A stretch of DNA of 64,000 nucleotides from Onthophagus taurus (taxonomy: Eukaryota; Arthropoda; Insecta; Coleoptera; Scarabaeidae). Every line of letters begins with the position of its first letter. The stretch's first letter is position 1. The notes beneath the pieces were generated by a model. It saw nothing but the letters and a program-made list of their open reading frames with translations. It made no database searches and was not told where the DNA came from. Of the stretch, positions 38,391 to 50,445 are shown in pieces. Where the stretch lies: positions 6,510,001 to 6,574,000 of the forward strand of contig NC_091967.1 of assembly GCF_036711975.1 (NCBI RefSeq), in the 5' to 3' direction. A program made the translations under genes and the position numbers.

Positions 38391-41369
38391 AGCCCTAAAA
38401 CTTTAAATTACGTATCTTCTGAAACATAAAAAGAAAAAAAATACCGTTTGAGTTTTAAAACGTTAATTCTCGTCTTTTCGCCATAACATTTCCCAATCCG
38501 ATTAACGCTAATTAACAGGCAACACGTGAAAGGAATGACGCCGCGCTGGGTAGCTTAAAATTCTGTGAAGCAAATAGGATTGTAGGCTAAAGAGACGAAT
38601 TAAGCGTCCGGGAACAATGCCTCTGAAACGGGGGTAAGTTGAAAAAGGACACAAGTAGGTGGGGGACAAACGCCAGGTCCGTACCGAGCCCTACAAACGT
38701 CGCCACGTGCGGAATGCATTAATTAAAACGTTCAAAGCGCCCTCGACTCTGGCAATTGTCGAGTGTTACGTCGACAATAAGTCCATTACGTTTAAAATCC
38801 ATAGAACAAAATACGTTCGAAAAGACTTAAAAATAACCTATAAATTTCAAAGTGGGGCGGTTTTGATTGGTTCTAACCGCGTTTACTCTGTAATTACCAA
38901 AGCACTTTTGTAGAAGTTTTTACAATGATGGCCTTTTCTCGTGCTCAGTATAGTTACAAACCATTAAACTAAAAAACTCAACAAATCCGGTCGATATAAA
39001 CGTTTAGAAGACTTTTTATAGACAGAGTTAAAAACAACACTTTTCAAAAAATACAAAAACATAATTAACCGTTATTTTCTGAAATGTAGGATAAAATTTA
39101 TCGGTTTCCAATCGGGAAATAGGAGGATGATTAATAACGTCATTTCCATTTGGTACGACGGGAAATTGAATCGTCGTGATTTAACCATATGGTCGAAACG
39201 ATATTAATTTCGAAGAATCAGGTTCTCGCAAATAAATCCTTTTACGCCAATTGCGTATTGATATTACGGTCGTACGTTTCGTTAATTCATTCGCTTTCCC
39301 ATTTGGCGAGCACTGCGCGTTCATTAATAATTTATGGAGAAAATTTAATTGAGTTTAGGCGGATATTCATTATTATTTATTGACGAACGAATTTCTGGTG
39401 ACTGTATTAATAGATATCTATGAATTTTCAATGTCACGGTTATAATCAGTTATAGGTATTTATTTTTCGATCGTTCAAATTTTTTAAAGATTGAAACTTC
39501 TTCGAAGGTTTAATGAGTCAGAATTGGGAGTAAATGTTTTAAATTTGTATTAACACGTATAATAATAGATTTTTCATCAAATTGTGTGTAAATTAAATAA
39601 AATTTGTGCTAAAAAAAATAAATTTATTATTTTTTATTTTAAAAGTTTTGATTCGTCACCCAAACAAATAAAATGATACAATTTAAATTACAATTGACAA
39701 AAACCTGGCTGTATTAAGCAGCCGTATAGATTAGATAAATCAAATAATCCTCCAATTTCCACACGGTTCTATTTGTGTATTATTTGCAGTCAGTGTTCGA
39801 TAGCTTATTGTCATAGAAAGACAATTGTTTCTCGATTTCAACTATTTTACTATCTCCGTCTTTTCGGCCACATTTTGGATAGTTTTTTAAACACCTTTGT
39901 CGATTCAACACCTTTTTTTGGATGTTCTGTTCTCGTACTGTGGGTGAGTTGAAAGGAACTCTTTATTATCCTGAAAGATTAGAGGGGCGGCTCCAATGTT
40001 TGAACTCTAGCGAACGCGGTTTATTTTGCGTTCCACGTTAAAGGTTCCTATAATTAATTTAAACAAATTACGAGGCGGCGAGTAAACTGTCGGTCAGTGG
40101 AAATAGACCAGAAACGTTGCGGTTTTTGCTGGTACGGTCGTTTATATCGGGGATCTGGAGTCGACAAGGTTGAAGGATAATTAAGTACCCTCTAAACAAG
40201 ATTTTTAATTTCATTAACTTTCCCGTCGTCGCTATATAAACAGATATCTTCATTCTAAATATTATTACGAAAAAAAAAAGTTCCCAAAACATTTTTTTTA
40301 TACTGACCTAGGTCATCATATATTACGATATTGCGTTGTTATACATTTGATTAGTTAAGCAAACATAACTAATCTTCTATTTAAACAAACACAAAGAATA
40401 AATAGTCATACATTTTAAATCTTTTTTTATTAAACCAAAAAAAATTAAAAAGGGAATAAATCTTAAAGGTTTTCCTGTTTACCTTAACCAACCCTCGAGC
40501 TTGAGATTGCCCAGTTAATTTACGTTCCCATTACATAACGCGGTATTAAACGGTAATTGCGAGGTCGCAATTACCAAGCCCTAATTAATTGAGTCCAGCA
40601 GAGGCGGAGAATTAAAATGCCGCGGATAATTGAGGACTAATTACGTGTAAAATCCAAACGCCACTTGCAGCTTATCATCACGTCAAAATCTTCAGATATA
40701 AAACGAAAACGAATATGCATTTGAAAGATTAGATTCCAATTAAATTGAAGTGAAATCATAAAAATTATTTTGCATTAAAACAAAAATTTATTTCAGGAAT
40801 TATTTCACCATTTCAATAGAAATTATGTAATCATATGAATCATCTATTAACGAAAGTTAATAGTAAGTGGCCAAGGTGTGTCTCGCCGATTTCGATTAAA
40901 TTTAGCACGACCCAAATTAAGGTTGACGTATTTTTCTATTCGTGCGGAAAAACCCTTAGGTCGAGTTATAAAGGTTGAAAATTGGGGTGAAATTATATTT
41001 TCGTTTATATCGCAAAAACGAAAAGTGATATTGAAAGGTTATAAATATAGACTAATATTTATCAACATAGAGCTAATCTTATTTTTTGAAAGAACTCATA
41101 CATTTTATATATGTTTTGTTGAAGTACCACCTAACCTTAGATACTCGAAACTAACCTCTCAGATACTTTCAGTGTTGGGAATTTTTTTTTAAACTGAGTG
41201 TTATTAATCTGTTGATCGAAAGCGCATCCGTTTCGCTACTATTTGATATGCTGTTCACCAAATATCATTTTCCAATTCCGTGCGCAGGATTTTCCATTAT
41301 TTCACTTTGTTTGCTTTTAATGATATTGATTAATTTTTTCTTGCTTGTTTATAATAAGATTGAACAGGA
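38391..41369. other. Non-coding stretch between the two minisatellite arrays
   Basis: No supported gene. The frame at 40,878-41,192 begins with a GTG codon, has no domain and is probably accidental or an old repeat. Parts near 38,500-38,720 are richer in G+C. Confidence 0.4.
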
Positions 41370-41790
41370 AAGTATTGGATGATTTCTGTATATAATAGAT
41401 GATTTCAATATCTATTGGTTGATTCCAATATGGAGTTGATAATTCCAGGATTGATTTCAGTGGGTTATTCCAGTATTCTTTAAACGGATGGTTGTAGCAT
41501 TCAACGGATGATTCCAATATCCAGTGGTTGATTCCAGTATACCCAGTGATAATTCTAGCATTTATTTAATGACTTCAGTATTTAAAATATGATTTCAATA
41601 TCGAATGAACGATTCTAGTACTCTGGGTATGATTCCAGTATACATGGTGGTTGATTCCAGTTCTCAGAGGTTGATTCCAATATTCAAAAGTTTAGTCCTA
41701 GTATTCATGAAATGATTCTGGAATCCAGTGAATGTTTTGAATATCAGTGGATGATTGTAGTTTCAATGATTGATTCTAATTGAAAAAGTA
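41370..41790. repeat. Second minisatellite array of the TGATTCCAGTATCCAGTGG unit
   Basis: About 20 degenerate units of 20-22 bp, such as GATTCCAATATCCAGTGGTT and GATTCCAGTATACCCAGTG. The sequence CTCTGGTATTCAATGAATGT at about 37,815 in the first array has a counterpart near 41,717 (TCTGGAATCCAGTGAATGTT), which suggests the two arrays derive from one longer block or a segmental copy. Confidence 0.8.
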
Positions 41791-42781
41791 ATTTAAGATT
41801 TCTTTCAAAATTCTTCCAAAATTGTGTGTCTACACCATTTAGTGAGAAATATATGGAGGTAACTTAGTACTCCAGTACGGTATCATCTGCAGCTCTCCTA
41901 ATTAAGTTAATTCCACCTAATCTAAACATGGTTTAAGCTTAAGTTTCCCTTTATCTGTTCTTCTTCATACGTCTCCACCTTCACTTGTCCTCAGATCTCG
42001 AAGTGGGGAGAAAATTTTAATACGTTGCTCGATCATTTTTTTTAGATTTTGCTTTTTTGAGTAGAGGTGTTATTTGCTGGTTATTGAAGTTGTTATCACC
42101 TGCTCTAATTACATCATTGTTACATCAATCAGCCTTGGACTTTACTAAGTTATCGGCAATAAATATTTCCTAAAACATTCTTTGATACTATTCGTGTTCA
42201 GCAATTTCCTTCCCAAAGAACAGTTTATCTTGTTGCTAACTTCTATCAAGTTTCTGTTTCATTTATGATCCCTCTGACGTAATTCTGTATAGTGACCAGA
42301 TTTTTTCAGATTATAAATTTTGGCATAATTCTGCATCACTTTTAATATACGTTTAATTTACTTAAACTTTTAATTTTATGCGTATTAACCGAAAATATTG
42401 AGATATGATTCTCTAAAATGAATCACTTCTAACAAAACTATTTTTTAGAAAGTAGGAGTCATCTTTCTTCAAAAATTAAAAATAATACAATCGATTTTTC
42501 TAAAAAATAAATAATAAAAGGAGATATCTGAAATAAATTGTGTCATCGCCTTGCCTATAATGGATTATCTATTTCTATTTAAAATAGAATTTATCTACGA
42601 ATAACCATTTTAGATTAAGACAGTCTCTGATAACCTACCGTATTACATACGAATATACATTTTAATTATTAATCTACTAAGATAACAACGATACGAAATA
42701 AAAACCTTTGATATCTATTTTTATTTTAAAATTTTCTAACCAATTCATTCACTAACCTGATATTTTTATCTTTATTTTTAG
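41791..42781. other. Probable intron upstream of the 5-HT7 start exon
   Basis: AT-rich sequence without coding content, ending in a pyrimidine-rich acceptor (TTTATTTTTAG) at 42,781. No other element recognised. Confidence 0.5.
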
Positions 42782-42930
42782 GATCCTCATCAAAACCAAA
42801 CTCGACAAGCCTGCCTCCGCAAAGTATATTGGAAGATGTTTAAAAGAAATAATCAAAATATGTAACCCCAACTGAAAAATAATATCAAAAATAAGAAGCC
42901 TTTAAATCCACCAAGAAATCAATATCTCGC
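42782..42930 (+). promoter_or_regulatory. 5' untranslated part of the 5-HT7 start exon
   Basis: This 149-nt leader lies between the acceptor at 42,781 and the ATG at 42,931. If spliced to the candidate microexon at 36,451-36,475 it would carry the end of a short upstream ORF (stop at 42,841-42,843), which would lower receptor translation. That effect is inferred from the general behaviour of uORFs. Confidence 0.5.
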
Positions 42931-43755
42931 ATGGAGGGAAACGAGACTGTAGTGAACAACACTACCAATGACACGGTCATCTTAAATACATTCTCGCCAC
43001 ATTCGCCGTCGGAATCTGCGATTATCACAATCGTTTTATCTATAATTATTTTAGGTACGATCCTTGGTAATATATTGGTTTGTGTGGCAGTATGTTTGGT
43101 GAGAAAATTAAGAAGACCATGTAACTATCTCTTAGTTAGTTTGGCAGTGAGCGATCTATGCGTAGCAATTTTCGTAATGCCTATGGCGATGATTACCGAG
43201 ATGAAAGGAACGTGGATCTTCGGTAGTATCACGTGTAACGTGTGGGTCAGCTGTGACGTGTTAAGCTGCACCGCATCCATTTTAAATCTATGCATGATCA
43301 GTGTTGATCGATACAACGCAATCACAAAACCCCTAGAATACGGGGTTAAAAGAACGCCGCGTAGGATGATCTTTTACGTTTTCTTAGTGTGGTTAGGTTC
43401 TGCTTGCATCTCGTTAACGCCACTCTTCATTTTTGGCAACGTTTACGAAAGTAAACCAGACGGCAGTGTTAGTTGTATTGTGTGCCAGAAGATCGGATAC
43501 CAGATCTACGCGACCATGTGCAGCTTCTACATACCGCTTGCTGTGATGATACTAGTCTACTACAAGATTTTTCGCGCCGCTAGGAAAATTGTGCTTGAGG
43601 AAAAACGAGCCCAAAGTCATTTAGATGCTCAGTGTTACATCGAGATTAGCGTTAAAAATGGTGGAGGACCACCAGAAAATAAAATTTCAAATCAAAGTCC
43701 ATCAAATCCAGTAAGGACAAACCATAGAAGTAGTTCAGCCAGTACGAATACTATG
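42931..43755 (+). CDS. 5-HT7: Serotonin receptor 5-HT7, coding exon 1 (residues 1-275)
   Basis: This exon encodes the N-terminus to the third intracellular loop of a rhodopsin-family GPCR. The extracellular tail is short (about 30 residues) with four N-glycosylation sequons at Asn4, Asn9, Asn10 and Asn13. TM1 spans about 31-57 (GN in LGTILGNILV), TM2 about 66-90 (LAVSD), TM3 about 102-128 with the amine-binding Asp109 and DRY at 126-128, TM4 about 146-168 and TM5 about 190-212. Cys102 can pair with a cysteine of loop 2 (Cys182 or Cys185). Phrases such as RRPCNYLLVSLAVSDLCVA, LSCTASILNLC and ARKIVLEEKRAQ match insect 5-HT7 receptors, which couple serotonin to Gs and cAMP. Asn follows DRY where Leu is usual (DRYNAI). 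The exon ends in phase 0 after ATG, with donor GTAAGC at 43,756; the frame to 43,791 is intron read-through. Confidence 0.95.
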
Positions 43756-46214
43756 GTAAGCATTATAATTAAGTATATAGACCAAATTTAAATATAATTT
43801 TTTATTTATATACATTAATAACATTAGAGATTATTTGAAAATCCACTAACATAATTCCCGTACCTCATAAAACGAGCTCCCAAAAGTACCGTGCGAATAT
43901 TCTGCCTGAATAATGTACGTGAGATCAATTCTAATAATTTCAAAAATGCGTCCCTCTATATTCTATGCAGTGTATCCCGTGTATCTCAAGAATTTATTCG
44001 CTCGATTACGAGAAAATACGACTGCATATCGGAGCGAAAGGGTGTTCAGCCTTAAAGCTTTCAGATGTATGCCGGAACGTAAGGCGAATAATATAAATCA
44101 GGTCTGTTTATGAGGGCGAAGCACGAAAGCAACTTGTTCTGGTCAATTTCGGGGAATAAAAGTAATGTTACTGTCTCGAGAATTTATTTCGACAAAACGT
44201 AACCGAGAATTTGATATTTATTTTGATAATAAATTTAAATTTGTCTTGTGATAAATCGGCAGATTACAAAGTATTATTTATTGTATTGTTGTGTGCCATA
44301 AATTTTTCCGTTATTTTTTTTATTTAAAAGTAGATTATGTTGTAATCAGATAATTTCATTCACCTTAGAAACGTATTGATTTCGTGTTCAACCGAATGTA
44401 ATTTTCTGTAGTAAATGAAACCAATTATTCCTTTCTGTTAAGAAACGAGAAAAAAAATTCCTTTTTAGTCTTTTCTTCAAATGCATTTATCCCAAACTGA
44501 GGGAGATAGATACGAATTGCCTTAGTTGTAAGCGATTCTTTTAGTTTCCGCATTATCCTCATTCAATTTCAGATACCGACTTCAATTAACGTTTTTTAAG
44601 AGGTCATTTGTTACGGTTTAGAGTGATTTACTCTTCTTAAAACCATTCAATTCTTTTACGGAAAATTCCCGTTCAATGTCCAATTCGCTTACGAAATTTG
44701 CTTACGATTTGCGTCAATTTACAACGTGCTGATGGAGTGAAAATGGATGTCAATTATGCTAGCCTATAGTGTGCCATTAACAAATGTCAATTACGCGAAT
44801 TGATTCGCCAGAAACTAGACTGGTTACACGCATCATCATTAACACGTACAATTTTCGTTAAATTCAATTTTTTTCGACAACATCTCATTGAAAATTCTAT
44901 TTCAACGTTTGGGAATTTCAGCGGTATAGCATTGGGTTTCCCGGTTTGGGTATCCCCATTGGATTTCTCCGTTTATGGCTTTTGAACTTCCATAGGGAGC
45001 CCACCCGAGAAACTAGCTCCATTGACTCCTTTATAAACTAGAGGGGATGGTGAAGACGTCAGAGTTAAATCTCGTTCTGTCCCTTATAGGTGTAAAGGTG
45101 GAAATGGGAAGTTTCCGTAGAGAAATGTTATAGAACGAAATATCGTCATCCACTTTATCGAACAGAAAATATTAAATCTTTCTATCCAAAAATAGATTTC
45201 AAAACATTTTTTAATTTTGAATTAATGTTCTTTCTAAAAGACAATTAATAAATATATAAATTGAAATCTCTGTATATTTTTATCTGTATCGAGGTATCGA
45301 GGTTACTGTAATGTTAAATTATAGGTATATATTTTTGTATATTGCATCTTAAATGAAATTCACAGTATATATTTAAGTATAAGCTACAAAGTTTTCTCAT
45401 CGATAAACTTTCCGTTAACTTTTGCAATGTTTAGAGGAATTTTCTTTCTTTCTTTTCTTTGCGGCGTCGAGAACACTGCATGTTAATGCATTAAGAATGA
45501 CTGATTCTTTATTGAAGAGGAAACCACCCGACATGCCAGAATGTGGATCAAGTAAGAAAAGCAATGATCCAAAGTCCCAGTTGTTCTGCCAGGCAGCACT
45601 CTGCAGAATTGCAATTGACCAAAGCACTGTGCAGCTAATTTTCACTAATACTTATGATTTTATTCAGATAAAATTATGGTAGTCCAACAGTTGATTACCA
45701 ACAACGTCTTGTTTTAAAAAATGCTTGTCATATTAAATGAAAATGAGCCACTAAATATGTGATTTCATACTTTGAAGAATTCTTGACATGGTTATATTAA
45801 GGAAAAAATCGAAAAAGAAACTTTGGCGAAAGTGCGCACTAAGCGTTATAACACAACAAAACAATAATCTAAAAAAATAAATTATTTTTAATTAAACAAG
45901 AAAAAAAACATGTTAAACTTAATCTTTCATTTCAAACTAGTGTAGTTGGTAAAGAAATAAATACAATGTGTTATATAATTTATTCTAAGGGTCGATATAG
46001 CTAATATTGTCTCGGACGAAGGAATTTAAATGTAAATTTTACGCCCGTTCTAGTGACATCTACCGCAAAAACAAGCAACCAATTTAACTTAAACGAACTT
46101 GTGGAAACCGCTTTATAAATACAAATGAATTCCTTGAAATAAAATTATACTTATGTCATAAAAGCATTGTTTTAAAAAAAAAATTCTTTTAATTATTTTT
46201 TTTTTTGGTTTCAG
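43756..46214 (+). other. Intron of 5-HT7 inside the third intracellular loop
   Basis: The intron is 2,459 nt, phase 0, with donor GTAAGC and acceptor TTTTTTGGTTTCAG. It contains no supported exon. Around 45,420-45,680 both strands hold open frames in a more balanced base composition, which may be an old mobile element. A stretch near 45,330-45,375 (TATATTGCATCTTAAATGAAATTCAC) resembles one at about 57,757-57,785. Confidence 0.8.
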
Positions 46215-46847
46215 TGTAGTCTTGATAAGGCAGCATTGGGTCGATGCTTCACAACGCGAAGAAGTAACGAATCCCAGTGTCCAATGCTTACCGGAAAACA
46301 ACAAGTGCAAAAGCAAGCCAACAACAAACAAAAACAAGCAAAGAGCAGCTTGCTGACGACGATGAAAACATCACCCGGAGCAAATAACAATCAAAAGAAA
46401 TTACGCTTCCAGTTGGCGAAAGAAAGAAAAGCCAGCACGACTTTAGGGATCATTATGAGCGCATTTATCGTCTGTTGGTTGCCGTTTTTTGTATTGGCTC
46501 TCATTAGACCACTGTATGGCCCTCTCTATAAAACGCCGTATATGGAGACTCTTGTTAGTATTTTCTTATGGTTGGGTTACGCCAACAGTCTCTTAAACCC
46601 CATAATTTACGCAACGCTAAATAGAGATTTCCGGAAACCATTTCAAGAGATCTTATTCTTTAGATGTGGCAGTTTAAATCATATGATGAGAGAGGAATTT
46701 TACCATAGTCAATATGGTGATCCTGATCTTCATGTGACCACCAGAACCCATCTGGCCGATTACGAGGAGGGCGTTGAATATATCGAGGCTGGTGGTGAAG
46801 AAACGAAAGTTGCCGATATTAATGCAGCGCATGAATCGTTTCTATGA
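46215..46847 (+). CDS. 5-HT7: Serotonin receptor 5-HT7, coding exon 2 (residues 276-485)
   Basis: The exon begins after the acceptor at 46,214 and reads CSLDKAALGRCFTTRRSN; the TTG at 46,236 is an internal Leu codon, not a start. It completes a glutamine- and lysine-rich third loop. TM6 spans about 350-372 with the CWLPFF motif (362-367). TM7 spans about 386-408 with SLLNPIIY (NPxxY). Helix 8 follows (RDFRKPFQEILFFRC) with a cysteine suited to palmitoylation. KKLRFQLAKERKASTTLGII and the C-terminal ESFL agree with insect 5-HT7 as I remember it. The whole protein is 485 residues, shorter than the Drosophila one mainly because of the short N-terminus. It acts in the plasma membrane, mainly of neurons. 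The third loop and C-tail hold Ser/Thr residues that could be phosphorylated. Confidence 0.95.
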   Translation, partial: CSLDKAALGRCFTTRRSNESQCPMLTGKQQVQKQANNKQKQAKSSLLTTMKTSPGANNNQKKLRFQLAKERKASTTLGIIMSAFIVCWLPFFVLALIRPLYGPLYKTPYMETLVSIFLWLGYANSLLNPIIYATLNRDFRKPFQEILFFRCGSLNHMMREEFYHSQYGDPDLHVTTRTHLADYEEGVEYIEAGGEETKVADINAAHESFL

Positions 46848-47180
46848 GACCAAATAATTGTACCAAAAAGAAAAAGAAATTCGTAGTGATAGTAGGTTTT
46901 AATCTATAAGACAAGATGAACACTTTAGAGTTTACTTTAGTTGTGCTACAGTTCGATTCTTGCTATTTATTTTGCATGCAGATCTGGCAGTTTTAATTCA
47001 GTCGTTTTTTTTATAATCTGTGATATGTTTTTAAGTTATATTAATTTTTTATGATAAAGTACAGAGTTGTATTGATACTTTTTGTGTAATTTAAGATAAC
47101 TCTGTATAAATTAATTTTTATTGTTGTAATAATCATGACAATTTCATTTATCATTTTAAAATAAAATTAAAATATTGTTA
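46848..47180 (+). terminator. 5-HT7 3' untranslated region with candidate poly(A) signal
   Basis: After the stop at 46,845-46,847 comes AT-rich sequence with AATAAA at 47,160-47,165, about 310 nt downstream. This is the first canonical hexamer seen on the plus strand. Later sites are possible, so the true 3' end could lie further right. Confidence 0.5.
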
Positions 47181-49167
47181 AGATAGAGATCTGCATGTAT
47201 AATTTTGCAAATAATACTGTATGTACAACCATCCTGTTCCTAAAAGAAACCTCAAACTGAGTCAGGCTCCACCGTTTTTAATCGGACTTATGAATTTTGT
47301 TTATTAATTATAACTCTTCCAGAATTAATTAATATGTTGAAGCACTTCCATTTGATTGTAAATTTATGAAGAAATAACTTTTAAAATTTGTTAAAAAAAC
47401 TGAGTTTGTTGTTTTGGTTTTGTTTACTCTATAAACCAAGAGGTATACTGACCTTAAAAACTCAGTATATTATGTGTATTTACGTAACGACAATGCTATA
47501 GATAATTATAAGTAACTAAAACAATATGTAAATATAAAGAAAAAGAGAGGAAAATGAAGTGATCTCATTGCTACCAATTGCATGTCGATAACGTTCTTAT
47601 TTTAAGCTATTACTGTTATTTATTGTTTCATTATATCTCATCATTGTTATCTGTTCTATGTACATAATCGTAGTCGCACTCACTGTTTTTCATTTTAGCT
47701 AAAATATATGTTGTCTTTTTCATTGTATTTTTTTACAAAATATATTTTCTTTACGAAACTTTTCCCGATTTTGTTTTTTCTTTTATTTATTTAATCTTAT
47801 CTATTCTCGATCTTTTTGCCTTCTTCGCCTTTACTTCACCACTATCTCTAATTTGGAATCAAAATTTTCTTTTACATGTTTTTGATACGACCTTTTACAA
47901 AAGAAAAACGAGAATATTAAACATTGCAATATCAACATGAATTATTATATTTATATTACGTTTGTTGATTTTAAATTACAATTTACCATAAGGAATTTCG
48001 TGCAAACTAAGTTTAGGTTGTTTTCAAAATAAACAGGCGTACTCACCTACGTTGAAAAGATATGATTCACGGAATATATTAATTTTTTTATCATGATGTA
48101 CCGATATGAAGGAAACTCGCGCCAACAGGGATGTTTCTTTAGCCATGTTTTTATAGTATACACAATGAATACTGTCTAGATCAAAAACTTGTAAGGATTA
48201 TAAAACTTTTTTTTAACGCAAAACCAAACAAAATGAACGGTAAGTACGTATTAATCTCGAAAAATGTATTATTTTTAGCTTATTTAGCCGTAAAGTTTAT
48301 GATTGGTTTTAGGTTATAGATCATTTTTAAAAATTTTTAGGGCGACACTCGCTGTTATAGCCGTTAGATTGGATTTCTGTATTCATAACGTTCCAATCGA
48401 GAGAAAGCCGATTATGGAAAATTGCCCCCTTGAAAAACTGAGTAATTATGTGTCAACGGTTTTAATCTGCCGTTATTGCTGAAGCGGACCGACGACGAAG
48501 GGAATTGTTTACCTTTTTCATTTTTTTCCCTTCGGTTCGTAAAAACTTCATTACTGCTCTGGGCGATCCAAAAAATTAATTACTGCTCGTTGCGGCGGCA
48601 AATTAAACCCCATTCTATACTCTCATCGTGATTCGTAAAGAGTTTATCGTCACGAACCGACCCACACTTGTTATTATTCCCTATTTATTTTATATTTATT
48701 GCTCGATAGAGTTTTTTATGGTAAAATAAGTAAATTGATTGAAAAATTTTATTTACAAAAAAATTCATTTCAGAACATTCATGTTCGAGAAATTTGTAAA
48801 CTTGTAATTACTTTCTCTTCGAAGATTGTCTTCTAATTCATCCAGCGAGTAAGAAGTGTTATCAATCGTTAACTCATTTCAATAATGAAACTGAGCCTCT
48901 GAATAGCATCAGATGGCATTAAGCACCAACTATAACTTGAAAGGGTGGAGTTGCAAAGCTTTACGCAACGTGCAATGTAGGGGTAAGTGTGAAGAAAGGA
49001 TTGAGAAACTCGCGATTACTTGATGTTTTTCATCGCCCCAAGTCGAAGTTTTATCCATTGTCAAAAACGCCCTCTTCGAAGTTCTTAAAAATAGATCGCG
49101 AAATAATGGTTATCAAAATTTTAGAGGTTTTTACTTTAACTTTTTTAATTAAACACTGTCATTTTTC
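47181..49167. other. Non-coding stretch between 5-HT7 and the satellite array
   Basis: No supported gene. The stretch may include a longer 5-HT7 3' untranslated region. The 61-codon frame at 48,989-49,174 has no domain and runs into the satellite. Confidence 0.45.
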
Positions 49168-50445
49168 GCTTTAATTTAAGATAAAAGTTATTTCTTAGTT
49201 CCTGTAAATAAAGTCGGTATGATTTTTTAAAGTTTAACAAATATTTTCGATTTTTGCTATAATTAAACGTTAACAGTTTTCGATTTTGTAAACAAACTTT
49301 ATCATCAAACGTATTACTTATTATATATAGAAATGAAGATCAAAGCCTAAGCTTTAATTTAAGATAAAAGTTCTTTCTTAGTTCCTGTAAATAAAGTCGG
49401 TATGATTTGTTAAAGTTTAACAAATATTTTCGATTTTTGTTATAATTAAACATTAACAGTTTTCGATTTTGCAAACAAACTTTATCATCAAACGTATTAC
49501 TTATTATATATAGAAATGAAGATCAAAGTTTAAGCTTTAATTTAAGATACAAGTCGTTTCTTAATTCTTACAAATAAAGTGGATATGATTTTTTAAAGTT
49601 TACCAAATATTTGCGATTTTTGTTATCATTAAATATTGACAGTTTTCGATTTTGCAAACAAACTTTATCATCAAACGTATTACTTATTATATATAGAAAT
49701 GAAGATCAAAGCCTAAGCTTTAATTTAAGATAAAAGTTCTTTCTTAGTTCCTGTAAATAAAGTCGGTATGATTTGTTAAAGTTTAACAAATATTTTCGAT
49801 TTTTGTTATAATTAAACATTAACAGTTTTCGATTTTGCAAACAAACTTTATCATCAAACGTATTACTTATTATATATAGAAATGAAGATCAAAGTTTAAG
49901 CTTTAATTTAAGATACAAGTCGTTTCTTAATTCTTACAAATAAAGTGGATATGATTTTTTAAACTTTACCAAATATTTGCGATTTTTGTTATCATTAAAT
50001 ATTGACAGTTTTCGATTTTGCAAACAAACTTTATCATCAAACGTATTACTTATTATATATAGAAATGAAGATCAAAGCCTAAGCTTTAATTTAAGATAAA
50101 AGTTCTTTCTTAGTTCCTGTAAATAAAGTCGGTATGATTTTTTAAAGTTTAACAAATATTTTCGATTTTTGTTATAATTAAACATTAACAGTTTTCGATT
50201 TTGCAAACAAACTTTATCATCAAACGTATTACTTATTATATATAGAAATGAAGATCAAAGTTTAAGCTTTAATTTAAGATACAAGTCGGTTCTTAATTCT
50301 TACAAATAAAGTGGATATGATTTCTTAAAGTTTACCAAATATTTGCGTAAATATTGACAGTTTTCGATTTTGCAAACAAACTTTATCATCAAACGTGTTA
50401 CTTACTATACATAGACATAAAAATCAAAGTTTAAACTTCAATTTA
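49168..50445. repeat. Satellite array, 183-bp monomers with A/B dimer structure
   Basis: Units start with GCTTTAATTTAAGATA at 49,168, 49,351, 49,534, 49,717, 49,900, 50,083 and 50,266, exactly 183 bp apart. The last unit has an internal deletion and a diverged end (about 50,434-50,445). Two monomer types alternate. Type A has GTTCCTGTAAATAAAGTCGG and AACATTAACAG. Type B has AATTCTTACAAATAAAGTGG, TACCAAATATTTGCG and AAATATTGACAG. The order is A A B A B A B, so the later part is a 366-bp dimer repeated three times. All units share TTTTCGATTTTGCAAACAAA, CATCAAACGTATTACTTATT and ATATAGAAATGAAGATCAAA. No coding capacity. Confidence 0.95.

Noticed and set aside
40878..41192. 104-codon frame starting with GTG
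   Set aside because: No ATG, no domain, no splice sites. Probably accidental or an old repeat.
43756..43791. Continuation of the receptor frame past 43,755 as a short C-terminal isoform
   Set aside because: GTAAGC follows codon 275, and the exon at 46,215 continues the receptor in phase with TM6 and TM7. The 11 extra codons are intron read-through.
45415..45682. Overlapping frames on both strands in the 5-HT7 intron
   Set aside because: Neither has a recognised domain. An exon using the GTAAGA donor near 45,550 would meet an immediate in-frame stop when joined to exon 1. More likely an old mobile element fragment.
49168..50445. CRISPR-like regular repeats
   Set aside because: Units are 183 bp head-to-tail with no unique spacers, in a eukaryotic genome. 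This is satellite DNA.
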